Source: Micromonospora tulbaghiae
Lineage (GTDB): Bacteria; Actinomycetota; Actinomycetes; Mycobacteriales; Micromonosporaceae
NCBI RefSeq assembly: GCF_900091605.1
Contig: NZ_FMCQ01000001.1
Span: 627,270 to 691,269, forward strand
Reading direction: 5' to 3'
Length of the DNA stretch: 64,000 nucleotides
The position numbers and the translations under genes are program-made. Positions 1-8,696 of this stretch are shown one piece after another. Below the pieces are notes generated by a model that did no database searches, was not told the DNA's origin, and saw only the letters and a list, made by a program, of their open reading frames with translations. The stretch's first letter is position 1. The number at the start of each line of letters is the position of its first letter.

Positions 1-1
1 C

Positions 2-1429
2 GGGTGTGATGTACAGATGGTCTCGTCCGTCATTAATCGGGCGGGCTCCTCGCGGGCGGGCCGGTTCGCTCGCGTCGACGAATATGTATTCTACGTGTTC
101 ATCGGAGATGGACGTATCTCGCCCTGGGTGTCCACCATGCTCGGTGACGGCGCTGATGAGGGTTCGGCGTTGGCTATGCCGACGGTCTGGTTTACCGCCG
201 TGCGACGTGGCACCGCGTCGGCGGAGCGGCGGGCTCGACCCGCGCTCTTTTATCCGGTGATTCTCGACCGAGAGACTGGTTCCCTAGTCCGAGTCGGCGA
301 CCCGATTCCGAAGGATGCGGACAGGTCCAAGGTGCCGACGGAGCCGGGAACCGTCGCGGTGTGGCCGCTGGCGAACGACGGACGGGAACAGACCTGGCGG
401 TTTTCTGCCGCGAAGATGCGGGAGTACTTCGCCGCGGGAACTGCGCGGCTCGGCAAGCGCGACCCCGTGACAGGTCTCCGCCCGATCACCTATTTGCAAC
501 CGGGCACCATCGCCAACATCGCGAACGGAACGTTTGTCGTTACCGGGAAGAGCCCGGAAGGTGCTCTTGAGTTGGCGCTCGCAGATGGGGCCGAGAAAGT
601 GGTCACCCCGCGTACCGTGTGGAGTAGGACGAGCCACTTCGCTCGTGACCATGGATCCCATCTCATCAAGGCCCTGCTGGGCGAGAAACGGTTCGACTTC
701 CCGAAGTCCCTGTATGCGGTCGAAGATGCACTGCGTTTCGTTGTCGCAGAGAAACGCAATGCCTTGATCGTCGACTTTTTCGCAGGCTCTGGCACGACGG
801 CTCACGCAGTCATGCGACTCAATAAGCAGGACGGAGGGATGAGGCGATCGATCTCGGTGACGAACAATGAGGTTTCCGTGGACGAGCAAGCAGGTCTCCG
901 GGAGAAGGACTTGCGGCCCGGCGACCCTGAGTGGGAAGCACTCGGCATTTGTGACTACGTGACGAAACCGCGCATTCGCGCAGCAGTTACCGGCCTGACC
1001 CCTGCCGGCGTTCCGATCAATGGCGACTACAAGTTCACCGATGAGTTTCCGATGTCTGACGGGTTCGAGGAAAACGTCGAGTTCTTTACGATGACCTATG
1101 AAGCGCCCCGCCTGGTTGCCCACAACCGCGCATTCGAGGCGATCGCCCCGCTGCTATGGATGAAGGCCGGCTCGCAGGGCAGGGCAATCGACAAGGCCGC
1201 CGACGATTTCGCCATCGTGGACACGTACGGCGTGCTGTTCGACCTGGACTGCTCCCGCGATTTCTTCCAGGCTATCCAGGGGGCGCCGCGGCTGCGGACT
1301 GCGTTCGTCGTCACCGATGATGATCGGGCATTTCAGGCGGTATGTTCGGAGTTGCCGCCGGAGGTCAAGCCTGTGCGACTTTATGAGTCCTATCTGACGA
1401 ACTTCACGATCAACACGGGCAGGGAGTGA
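2..1429 (+). CDS. Type III restriction-modification DNA methyltransferase (Mod), 5' end beyond window
   Basis: The frame is open to the left edge, so the ATG at 17 is probably internal and the true start lies outside the window. The visible 470 residues carry the AdoMet-binding motif DFFAGSGTTAHAV about 250 residues in. The DPPY catalytic motif is absent here; in beta-class (Mod-type) adenine methyltransferases it lies upstream of the AdoMet motif, so it should be on the missing part. The SSRAGRFARVDEYVFYVF stretch is typical of the region after DPPY. Only nine bases separate it from the restriction subunit, so the two form one operon. Base composition is clearly less G/C-rich than the core genes to the right, suggesting transfer. 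The family call is firm; target specificity is not readable. Confidence 0.85.
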   Translation, partial: GCDVQMVSSVINRAGSSRAGRFARVDEYVFYVFIGDGRISPWVSTMLGDGADEGSALAMPTVWFTAVRRGTASAERRARPALFYPVILDRETGSLVRVGDPIPKDADRSKVPTEPGTVAVWPLANDGREQTWRFSAAKMREYFAAGTARLGKRDPVTGLRPITYLQPGTIANIANGTFVVTGKSPEGALELALADGAEKVVTPRTVWSRTSHFARDHGSHLIKALLGEKRFDFPKSLYAVEDALRFVVAEKRNALIVDFFAGSGTTAHAVMRLNKQDGGMRRSISVTNNEVSVDEQAGLREKDLRPGDPEWEALGICDYVTKPRIRAAVTGLTPAGVPINGDYKFTDEFPMSDGFEENVEFFTMTYEAPRLVAHNRAFEAIAPLLWMKAGSQGRAIDKAADDFAIVDTYGVLFDLDCSRDFFQAIQGAPRLRTAFVVTDDDRAFQAVCSELPPEVKPVRLYESYLTNFTINTGRE

Positions 1430-1438
1430 CCAGGCGCG

Positions 1439-4036
1439 ATGAAGTTCACGCTCAAGGACTACCAGGCCGACGCAGTCGGGCACATTCTCGGCTGTTTCAC
1501 CGACGCCCGTGACGACTTCCACCGCAAGGGCCGCAACGTCTCCTTCTCGCTCGCCGCGACCACTGGCGCCGGTAAGACGGTCATGGCGGCGGCAGTTATC
1601 GAGGGCTTGTTCTTCGGCGATTCTGATTGGGATTTCGAAGCGGACCCGAATGCCGTGGTGCTTTGGTTCACCGACGATCCTTCCCTCAACGAGCAGACCA
1701 AACACCGGCTGTTGGAGGCGGCGGGGGACCGAATCGCCTACTCACGGTTGCAGGTAATCGGGAACAGGTTCAACCAGGAAAAATTTGAGCCCGGCAAGGT
1801 GTATTTCCTCAACTCACAGAAGTTGTCGAAGAACTCACTGCTGGTCCGCGGCGCACCCGACGACGCCCAAGACGCCCTGATTGAGCGGGCGGCGTCGCCG
1901 GACCTGCGGCAGTACACGATCTGGGACACTCTCCGAAACACCATCGAGGACGGCAACCTCACCCTTTACCTGATCCTCGATGAGGCGCATAAGGGTATGA
2001 GGAAGCCCAGTAACAACGAGCGGGCCGAGAAGCAAACCATTGTCAAGCGCCTAATCAACGGTGCGAACGGTGTCCCTCCGGTTCCTGTCGTGTGGGGCAT
2101 CTCGGCCACCATTGAGCGGTTCACCGAGGCGATGAAGGACGCCCAGGGTCGGTTCGCTTACCCCAACTACGAAGTCGACCCGGCGCTGATTCAAGAATCT
2201 GGTCTGCTCAAGGACGACATCCGGCTCGACTTCCCAGCCGAAAAGGGCACTTTCGACACCGTTCTACTAAAGCGCGCCGTCCGCAGGATCAAGGAAGTGA
2301 CCGAGCTGTGGGCCCAGTACGCAGCCGACCAGGACAACGAAGCCGACCTGGTGATTCCGCTGCTGGTCGTTCAGGTGCCGAACACGCCATCGGACGACCT
2401 CCTCCGTACGGCGGTGGACACCATCCGGGAAGAGTGGCCCGAACTCCCCGCGGATGGCATTGGGCACACCTTCGGTGACCACACCGCTCTGGAGATTGGC
2501 GACTACGAGGTACGCTACATCGCCCCGGAGAAGGTGCAGCAGAGCCTGCGCGTGCGGGTGCTATTGGCGAAGGAAGCCATCACCACGGGTTGGGACTGTC
2601 CTCGGGCTGAGGTGCTGGTGTCGTATCGGCCCGCGCAAGACAAAACACACATCACCCAGATGCTGGGGCGGATGGTCCGCACACCGCTGGCCCGCCGGAT
2701 CGCTGGGGATGATCGGCTCAACTCTGTCGAATGCCTGCTCCCGCACTTCAGTAGAACCACCGCCACGGAAGTCGCCGACATCCTGCTCGGAAAGCACACC
2801 GAGGGAGACGACGGCACTGGGGAGAGTGGCGGTGGTGAAGGCCGTCGGGTCCTGTACAAGCCGGTCGACATGCAGGTGAATCCAGCGATCCCGGACTACG
2901 TGTGGGTCGCGTTCGACACCCTCCCGTCCCAGACGCTGCCGAAGAAGGCAGCCAAACCCACGAAGCGCCTCAGCAGCCTGGCCCAGGCGCTCTCCCGCGA
3001 TGAGCTGCTACCTGACGCCCGCAAGGCCGCTTACAACGAGTTGTTCGCGGTGTTGGACGGCCTGATGGCCCGACACAAGGACAACATAGAAGCCAACATC
3101 CTCGGGCTACGCGAAGTCGAGGGCGAAACCATCGTCGCCTCCGTCGCCGGCGGGAAGATCGCCTATACCGAGAAGTTCAGCGAGGTTGCGGACGACCGCT
3201 CGGTGGAAGCCTACTTTAAGGAGGCTCAGCGGATCCTGTCGCCAGACCTGGCCCGCAAGTACGCCGACCGCATCGCTGTCGACGGCGACGACGACGACGG
3301 CCTGCTCGATGCCCATCTCAAGGTGGCCGCCCTCGCCCGGATTGACGGTGTCCAAGCCGAGATCGAACGCGAAGCCGACGCCCTGGCGAGGAGATGGCTC
3401 GACCGATTTCGCGTAGCGATCAAAGGTCTAAGGGACGAGCGCCGTGCCGTCTACGACGCCATCATCGCTATGTCCACCGACCCGCAGCGCATCGATATCC
3501 TTCGTCCCAAGGTCCGATCCGAGGAGACCGAAGCTGACGCCGACGGAACTAAGGTCCCAACGCGGCCTGGGCACCTCATGTCCGACGAGGCCGGCGACTT
3601 TCCGATCGGCTCCCTCAATAGCTGGGAAACCGCGGTGCTCGACTCCGAACGGAAGCAGCCCGGCTTTCTCGCCTGGTACCGCAACCCTGGACGTGCATCG
3701 GATGACTCCCTCGCCATCGCATACAAGGACGGCAAGGGCGCTTGGCGGCGAATGTGCCCGGACTTCTTGTTTTTCCACGGCGACGAACACAACGTCAAGG
3801 TGTCCATCATCGACCCGCACGGGTACCATCTCGGCGACGCACTCCCCAAACTGCGTGGCTTAGCTAGCTTCGCCATCGAATACAGGGACGACTTCCACCG
3901 CATAGAAGCCGTCGCTCAGATGGAAGACAAGACTCTTCGAGTACTCGACCTCACCAATGAATCGGTCCGGAAGGCCGTATACGAGGCGGAGGACGCCGAG
4001 CAGCTGTACCTGTCTTACGCTGCCAGCAACTACTGA
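1439..4036 (+). CDS. Type III restriction enzyme Res subunit (DEAD/DEAH helicase-nuclease)
   Basis: This 865-residue protein should be the ATP-dependent translocase and nuclease partner of the upstream methyltransferase. The Walker A motif TTGAGKT is near residue 42 and the DEAH box LILDEAHKG near residue 180. A helicase C-terminal part contains TGWDCPRAEVLVSYR and the QMLGRMVRTP arginine-finger region. Near the C-terminus PDFLFF (about 774-779) and SIIDPHG (about 789-795) sit where type III enzymes have a PD-(D/E)XK nuclease, but the usual E-x-K is replaced by D-P-H. A purine-rich GGGAG lies upstream of the ATG. Base composition is lower in G/C than the core genes. The helicase call is secure; the nuclease assignment is inference. 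Confidence 0.88.
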   Translation: MKFTLKDYQADAVGHILGCFTDARDDFHRKGRNVSFSLAATTGAGKTVMAAAVIEGLFFGDSDWDFEADPNAVVLWFTDDPSLNEQTKHRLLEAAGDRIAYSRLQVIGNRFNQEKFEPGKVYFLNSQKLSKNSLLVRGAPDDAQDALIERAASPDLRQYTIWDTLRNTIEDGNLTLYLILDEAHKGMRKPSNNERAEKQTIVKRLINGANGVPPVPVVWGISATIERFTEAMKDAQGRFAYPNYEVDPALIQESGLLKDDIRLDFPAEKGTFDTVLLKRAVRRIKEVTELWAQYAADQDNEADLVIPLLVVQVPNTPSDDLLRTAVDTIREEWPELPADGIGHTFGDHTALEIGDYEVRYIAPEKVQQSLRVRVLLAKEAITTGWDCPRAEVLVSYRPAQDKTHITQMLGRMVRTPLARRIAGDDRLNSVECLLPHFSRTTATEVADILLGKHTEGDDGTGESGGGEGRRVLYKPVDMQVNPAIPDYVWVAFDTLPSQTLPKKAAKPTKRLSSLAQALSRDELLPDARKAAYNELFAVLDGLMARHKDNIEANILGLREVEGETIVASVAGGKIAYTEKFSEVADDRSVEAYFKEAQRILSPDLARKYADRIAVDGDDDDGLLDAHLKVAALARIDGVQAEIEREADALARRWLDRFRVAIKGLRDERRAVYDAIIAMSTDPQRIDILRPKVRSEETEADADGTKVPTRPGHLMSDEAGDFPIGSLNSWETAVLDSERKQPGFLAWYRNPGRASDDSLAIAYKDGKGAWRRMCPDFLFFHGDEHNVKVSIIDPHGYHLGDALPKLRGLASFAIEYRDDFHRIEAVAQMEDKTLRVLDLTNESVRKAVYEAEDAEQLYLSYAASNY

Positions 4037-4444
4037 CCCAGGCGAACTCAGCAGTACAGCAACGATGTACAGCAACCGGTCGAGCCGCAAGAGCTACCAG
4101 GCGGTCATCAGGAGCTGCCCCACGTCGGGAACGGCCGTTGGGGATCGGATTGCCTGGAGCTACGGATCAGAAGGCTAGGCGGGCGTTGTTAGTCGCGCCT
4201 GCGGACTGCCCTGCGGGCGGCCTCCGGCCGTCCTCGGGCGCCCGCAGCGCGTCAGCGCGTCACTTTGCGAGTCAGCGAATCGTCAGCGAACGCCGTACCA
4301 CGTGGCGACACTCGATCATGCGCGACGGCATGACCGGTATGCCTGACCCCGCGGCACGGCACTCGATCACACTCGCTGCTACGTCAGGTCACTTTCCCCC
4401 CGACGGGGGTCGTCCCTTTGCCGGGATAAGCGTCCCGCTGCAGG
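4037..4444. other. Intergenic region after the restriction operon, no supported gene
   Basis: About 400 bases lie between the Res stop and the integrase remnant. The open frames here have no recognisable domain and biased, out-of-frame composition. Short repeated tracts built on GTCAGCG occur around 4250-4300. The stretch is plausibly debris of the same insertion that carried the restriction genes and the integrase. I could not identify an attachment site, because only one side of the element may be visible. Confidence 0.5.
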
Positions 4445-4737
4445 TCAAATACCCTCCCGGCCGTCGTTCAGGTTGCCTCCCTGCGGTGTCTTCCGGGTCG
4501 GAGGCAGCAGAGGAGCAGCAGAGCCCTCGAAGGCAGCCAGGACGTGGGCCGCGTAGTCGTCCGGGGTGTTGGTGTACCGGTTGAGCATCGTCGACGCCTG
4601 TTCGGGGCCCGTGACCCGCTGCACAGCCTTGATCGGGACGCCGTTGTGCCGTAGATCGTGGAACCGCAACCGCAGATGGCTGCCTCGGCTCCAGCGCAGC
4701 GGCCAGCTGGCGCAGCAGCCGGCCTGGATCTCGTGCG
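4445..4737 (-). pseudogene. Decayed tyrosine recombinase (integrase) C-terminal fragment
   Basis: The reverse strand encodes a short stretch that reads like the end of a phage-type integrase: LRFHDLRH, then GVPIKAVQRVTG, EQAST, LNRYTN and a DDYAAHVLAAF tail. Intact relatives have roughly ten residues (of the RHTYASWLI kind) between DLRH and GVPIKAV; these are missing. The conserved His after the glycine (normally GHEQAS) is Pro here (GPEQAS). The candidate nucleophilic Tyr of NRYTN is still present. There is no N-terminal or core-binding domain, so the fragment cannot be a working recombinase. Its place beside the restriction genes supports an old integrative element. The left limit is the in-frame stop; the right limit is approximate. 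Confidence 0.7.
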
Positions 4738-5313
4738 TTAGCCGCCAGGTGTTGGGGAGATCGGGCCGAGCTGTTGGGCGTCGCCCTGCCGCCTGAACTC
4801 CACCCACTGCCGGCTAACGTCCGCCCAGATCTGTTGCTGATCGGCGAAGAACCGATCTATATGCTCGCGGGTGATCTCGTCCGATGGATTCGTTACGAGA
4901 AGGTAGTCGATCTCGTCCCGTAGGCGATTGAGGCGATAGCGCGTCTGTTCCATCAAAATCCATCGTGATCGCCAGTTGTGGAACAGCTCGAGTGAGCCTA
5001 GCAGCGTGACCAGCGCGACCATCGGCAAGGCGAGCGATGCATTGGCGGGGATCTGCGGGATTCCTAGAACTACCGTTGATAGGGCGGTCAACCCGAGCGA
5101 TAGCCCTTTGGACCACGTCGAACGACGGCGAAAACGTGTCTTTCGGGAGTCTGCCCACCCCATGTCGGCGGAAATAAGCTCTCGGAAGGTGGTAAGAGCC
5201 TCCGTTGGGGTTAGGGCCGTCCGGCGGCCGGCCAAGACCAGGAGCCCTTGCTCGGAAACCGCCGACATGGGCGCCGCTGCTTGTTCATCGCCAGGCTCGC
5301 GTTGCTGGGTCAT
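4738..5313 (-). CDS. SLATT/DUF4231-like two-helix membrane protein
   Basis: From the ATG at 5313 the protein has 191 residues. A soluble N-terminus leads to ELISADMGWADSRKT, then two hydrophobic helices (GLSLGLTALSTVVLGI and LALPMVALVTLLGSLELF), then a basic, charged helix WRSRWILMEQTRYRLNRLRDE. Two membrane helices followed by a C-terminal helix rich in Arg/Tyr/Glu is the layout of SLATT-type domains. In conflict systems these are predicted pore-forming effectors linked to nucleotide signalling. The frame could begin 61 codons earlier, but that extension looks non-coding. Its place next to restriction genes and an integrase remnant favours a defence role. No sensor or cyclase is visible beside it, so function is inferred. 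Confidence 0.6.
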   Translation of the reverse strand: MTQQREPGDEQAAAPMSAVSEQGLLVLAGRRTALTPTEALTTFRELISADMGWADSRKTRFRRRSTWSKGLSLGLTALSTVVLGIPQIPANASLALPMVALVTLLGSLELFHNWRSRWILMEQTRYRLNRLRDEIDYLLVTNPSDEITREHIDRFFADQQQIWADVSRQWVEFRRQGDAQQLGPISPTPGG

Positions 5314-5618
5314 CGTCCAATTGACGAGGATGCAGGCGTTCAGAAGAGCTGACTGCCAGATACCCGACAGCTCAGGAACAGGCGGTATGGCCGGTCTCCA
5401 GGATGGGCCTCGCCTCGAAGTCCTCTGGACGTCGGCTGGCTGTCGATGGTGGCGAGTAACCAGAGGTGGAGAATCACCCGGATCCTGATCGCGCATGCGG
5501 CCTGACCTGGTGCTGCTGATCGCGGCAGACGGCGACCTCGACGTATAGAGCCAAATTGAGGCGCCAGGCAGCGGGGGAGTGAGAAGGCGTCGCGAGCTTC
5601 GGTGCGGGTAATTCTCTA
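5314..5618. other. Intergenic region, no supported gene
   Basis: About 300 bases lie upstream of the SLATT-like gene and downstream of the phosphotransferase gene, both on the reverse strand. I see no convincing coding frame. It probably holds the promoter of the SLATT-like gene and the end of the phosphotransferase transcript. An A/T-rich patch near 5610-5630 falls at the phosphotransferase stop. No strong hairpin was found. Confidence 0.4.
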
Positions 5619-6608
5619 TTAAGATGAGCGTTCCGCAGTTGAATCAGGCCCGTAGCCGGGGCCGGCGACCACCTCGGCGATACGGGTGAGCCAGTGCAGA
5701 TCGTTGGCCCGAGACTCCGCACTGGCCTCGGGCCTGAGGATGCTGCCCAGAAACACGGCAACATCGTCGAGATGCCGTTCGCTGCGGTAGTAACTCAGCA
5801 AGACCGGGTCCGGCTCCAGCGGCCCATAGCCCTCGCGGAAGAGTTCAGCCCGGCGTCCGTTGACCGGGTGGTCGCCGAAGTCGGCGCTGTAGACGAACAT
5901 CAAATCCCGCTCGCGCGGCGCGAGGATCGGCGCGTCCCAGTCCACGACGTGCAGCGGGCCGTCGCAGTCGGGGATCAGGTTGTCCGGATGGATGTCGGCG
6001 TGGCAGACGACGTGCCGCCCCGGCGTGACGCGCGAGGCCAGGTCGTCGACAGTCTCCGCCAACCGGTGCAGCGTGGCGCCGTGCTGCTCCCAGAAGGCGC
6101 CCAGAACCTCGCTCGTCGAGGCCTGTCCGCCGAGGGTCCGCAACCGCTCGCCCGCGCTCGACCGGTACGTCTCGGCCGGCAGGACGGCGGCGACTTCGGC
6201 GGTCGGCGTGACCCGGTGCAGCCGGCCCAGGAAATCGCCGTACTCGATCCACTGGCGGTCGGTGAGGCCGCGACCCCACAGGCTGCCGCCGTCGTGGAAC
6301 GGGTAGAGCAGTAGCCGATAGTCCCCGAACTCGCGCCCGGCACCGCCCTCGGGGAGGTCCAAGGGTGCGACCACCTGCCGAAGGCCCTGCGCGCGCAGAA
6401 AACGGGGCAGCAGGACGGCGGCCGGCGTGAAGTCGCCGCGGCGCACCTTGAGGAAGTAGCGCCCGCCGTCGGACGTCTCCACCCGGTACGCCCATGCGTG
6501 CCCGTCGAGCCCGACCGGCATGAACACCAGATCGACGACGTCCACCGACCAGGCTGCGGCGACCTCGGCCGCCAGTGACCGCTCGTCGATGTCCGGCTTG
6601 TCGATCAC
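5619..6608 (-). CDS. Aminoglycoside/spectinomycin-type phosphotransferase family protein
   Basis: This 329-residue kinase-fold protein belongs to the APH family and most resembles the APH(9)/spectinomycin phosphotransferase branch. The nucleotide-binding lobe includes RYFLKVRRG, whose Lys would bind ATP. The catalytic loop VVCHADIHPDNLI (about 200-212) has the H-x-D-x(4)-N pattern, and VVDWD follows at about 222 as the metal-binding Asp motif. The enzyme would transfer phosphate from ATP to a hydroxyl of a small molecule. Many actinobacterial members are not resistance enzymes, so the substrate is open. It ends the accessory segment, has its own start, and lies 42 bases from the next reverse-strand gene. 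Confidence 0.75.
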   Translation of the reverse strand: MIDKPDIDERSLAAEVAAAWSVDVVDLVFMPVGLDGHAWAYRVETSDGGRYFLKVRRGDFTPAAVLLPRFLRAQGLRQVVAPLDLPEGGAGREFGDYRLLLYPFHDGGSLWGRGLTDRQWIEYGDFLGRLHRVTPTAEVAAVLPAETYRSSAGERLRTLGGQASTSEVLGAFWEQHGATLHRLAETVDDLASRVTPGRHVVCHADIHPDNLIPDCDGPLHVVDWDAPILAPRERDLMFVYSADFGDHPVNGRRAELFREGYGPLEPDPVLLSYYRSERHLDDVAVFLGSILRPEASAESRANDLHWLTRIAEVVAGPGYGPDSTAERSS

Positions 6609-6650
6609 CCGACGGAGCGTCGCAGCCGCCGGTCGGGCCCGGCAAGGGAG

Positions 6651-7346
6651 TTACCGGATCACCGCGCGCAGCGTCTGTCGGGCCGGCTCGAAGCACGCCA
6701 GCCCGCGGCCCCGCTCGTCGGCCACCACCCACGGATGACCGACGTACGTCTGCTGCCGGTAGGACTGCCCGGGCCGGAGCACCGCGTACTGCTGTCGCCG
6801 GCCCTCGTAGTTGATCCAGTGGACCACGACTGTCGACCCGTGGCTGTTGACGAAGTCGATGAACGTCGACGGACCGCCGCCGTGCGAGCGCAGCCGCGAT
6901 TCGCGCGAGGCCGGCAGCGGGGCCAGTTCTCCCCGGCCGACCACAGGCGGCTTCGACCGGGGAATCGACGGCTTCGGTGAGGTCGGACGGCTGCTCGGGG
7001 TGGCGCGGCGGGTCGGTGCTGCGGTCCGGGTCGGCGCCACGGCGCGGTTGGAGAACGACACCGACGGCGGCGCGTAGGACTCGGCGGGCGCCTCCGTCAC
7101 CAATCCCGCCCTCGTCGGGGACGCCAGGATGGCCTCGCCCTTGATCGGTGGCGGGAGGTCAGGGCGACGCGGCGTGGCGAAGACGCTGACGATGCTCGCC
7201 AGCACCACGACCACGAGGCCGACGGCGATCGCGGCGAGCAGTGTCGGCGACGGATCGCGTAGCCAGACCCCGTCTTCGGTTCTCCGGCCGGATCGCGGGT
7301 GGCGTCCACCCGAGGGGATCGCCAGGGGGTGCGGTGAATCGGTCAT
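6651..7346 (-). CDS. Membrane-anchored protein with C-terminal VHL-beta-like domain
   Basis: The 231-residue protein has a cytoplasmic N-terminus, one membrane helix (about 34-57, LLAAIAVGLVVVVLASIVSV), a Pro/Thr/Ser-rich linker, and a compact domain at residues 160-231. That domain reads FVNSHGSTVVVHWINYEG, then LRPGQSY, then TYVGHPWVVAD. The spacing W-x-[NY]-x-[ED]-G-x(4)-Y-x(2)-L-x-P-G-x(n)-Y-x-G-H-x-W matches the beta domain of the von Hippel-Lindau tumour suppressor. The topology suggests the domain is outside the cell. It is transcribed divergently from the tad operon. Function is unknown; the eukaryotic protein uses this fold to bind hydroxyproline, and nothing here shows that this copy does. 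Confidence 0.7.
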   Translation of the reverse strand: MTDSPHPLAIPSGGRHPRSGRRTEDGVWLRDPSPTLLAAIAVGLVVVVLASIVSVFATPRRPDLPPPIKGEAILASPTRAGLVTEAPAESYAPPSVSFSNRAVAPTRTAAPTRRATPSSRPTSPKPSIPRSKPPVVGRGELAPLPASRESRLRSHGGGPSTFIDFVNSHGSTVVVHWINYEGRRQQYAVLRPGQSYRQQTYVGHPWVVADERGRGLACFEPARQTLRAVIR

Positions 7347-7592
7347 GGCCTCGATTCCGCAAGCCGGTGCCGTCCATCGGGCGGCGAAGGGCCCCGATTA
7401 TCCGTTACCGATCATCCCTGTCGTCAATGGCCGATTGCCCACCCGTCGACTCCGTCTCCGGCGCATAGCAGATCAACCGGGTCCCCGAGGTCTGTCCACA
7501 ACGGCCTCCGTTGTCCACAGGGCGCCGATTCCGCATCCCCCGGCCGGGCAGGCTCACCCCGGCACGTCCGAGTTCGACCGATGGAGGCCGCC
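7347..7592. promoter_or_regulatory. Divergent intergenic region with two TGTCCACA (DnaA-box-like) motifs
   Basis: This segment separates the VHL-like gene (reverse) from the tad operon (forward) and must hold both promoters. It contains TGTCCACA at 7493-7500 and TTGTCCACA at 7511-7519; the latter matches the actinobacterial DnaA-box consensus. A GGAGG at 7583-7587 sits five bases before the ATG at 7593 and decides that start. I could not define -35/-10 elements with confidence. Confidence 0.4.
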
Positions 7593-8696
7593 ATGCCGCC
7601 CCGTACCCCGCTCCCGCCGTACCGTCGCCTGCCCCTGCTCGTCACCTCCGACGGCGACCTGCTCGACGAGCTGTTGCGACTCGCGGCGGCCGGTGGCACC
7701 GAGGTCGAGCTGGCGGCCGATCCGGCCGCCGCCCGGGCCCGCTGGGCGCCGGCGCCGCTGGTGCTCATCGGCGCCGACCAGGCGGCGGCCTGCCTGCGGG
7801 CGCGCCTTCCCCGCCGCGCCCGCACGGTCCTCGTCGGTCGCTCCGGAGAGCTCGACCCGGGTACGGAGTTGGCCGAACTCATCGGCGCGGAGCACGTCGC
7901 GACGCTGCCGGCGGCCGAGCCCTGGCTGGTCGACCGGTTCGCGGAGTGCGTGGCCGGTCCGGCCGGCCCGGGTCAGGGCCGGGTGGTGGCTGTCCTCGGC
8001 GGTCGGGGCGGCGCCGGAGCCAGCGTGCTGGCCGGTGGGCTCGCCGTCAGCGCGGCCCGGTCCCGGCTCCGCACGCTGCTCGTCGACGCCGACCCGCTCG
8101 GCGGCGGTCTCGACCTGGTGCTCGGCTGGGAGCAGCTCGACGGGCTGCGCTGGCCCGAACTGGCCGGCACGGACGGGCGGGTCGACCCGCCGTCGCTGAT
8201 CCGCGCCCTGCCCAGCCGAGGCGACCTGGTGGTGCTCTCCTGGGACCGGGGCGACCTGCGGCACCTGCCGGCCGAGGCGATGGCCGCCACAGTCGACGCC
8301 GGCCGGCGAGGGCGGGACCTTGTCGTACTCGACCTGCCCCGGCACCTCGACGACGCCGCGGTGGTCGCGCTCCAGGCCGCCGACCGTGCGCTGCTCGTCG
8401 TACCGGCCGAGCTGCGGGCGGCAGCCGCAGCGGCCCGGGTCGCCGCCGTGGCCGCGCCGCACTGCGTCGACCTGTCGGTCGTCGTGCGCGGTCCGGCGCC
8501 CGGCCGGCTGCGGGCGGCCGAGGTGTCCCGGGCGCTGGGGCTGCCGCTCGCCGGCACGCTGCGACCCGAGCCGGGACTGTGCCGCGGACTGGAGCGGGGC
8601 GAGGCGCCGGGCGCGAGCGGGAAGGGGCCGCTCGCCGCGCTGTGCCAGCGGATCGTGGACGAGCTGGTCGGGTCGTCGGCTGCGGGTGCGGCGTGA
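7593..8696 (+). CDS. ssd: CpaE/TadZ-like septum-site-determining protein Ssd
   Basis: This 367-residue MinD/ParA-fold protein is the first gene of the tad pilus operon. An N-terminal receiver-like half is followed by a nucleotide-binding half starting VVAVLGGRGGAGASVLAG at about residue 130. Compared with a MinD P-loop (KGGxGKT), the signature Lys is Arg and the second Lys is Ala, so canonical ATP binding is doubtful. The switch region LLVDADPLGGGLDLVLG is well kept. CpaE/TadZ relatives place the pilus machine at the cell pole, and mycobacterial Ssd affects septation. I chose ATG 7593 over ATG 7581 because GGAGG lies five bases before it. The stop overlaps the tadA start (GTGA). Confidence 0.82.
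   Translation: MPPRTPLPPYRRLPLLVTSDGDLLDELLRLAAAGGTEVELAADPAAARARWAPAPLVLIGADQAAACLRARLPRRARTVLVGRSGELDPGTELAELIGAEHVATLPAAEPWLVDRFAECVAGPAGPGQGRVVAVLGGRGGAGASVLAGGLAVSAARSRLRTLLVDADPLGGGLDLVLGWEQLDGLRWPELAGTDGRVDPPSLIRALPSRGDLVVLSWDRGDLRHLPAEAMAATVDAGRRGRDLVVLDLPRHLDDAAVVALQAADRALLVVPAELRAAAAAARVAAVAAPHCVDLSVVVRGPAPGRLRAAEVSRALGLPLAGTLRPEPGLCRGLERGEAPGASGKGPLAALCQRIVDELVGSSAAGAA

Noticed and set aside
4138..4584. 148-codon forward frame after the restriction operon
   Set aside because: Composition is random and it overlaps the integrase remnant on the other strand.
7129..8199. 356-codon forward frame across the VHL-like and ssd genes
   Set aside because: It overlaps two supported genes and is Arg/Pro-rich without a domain.
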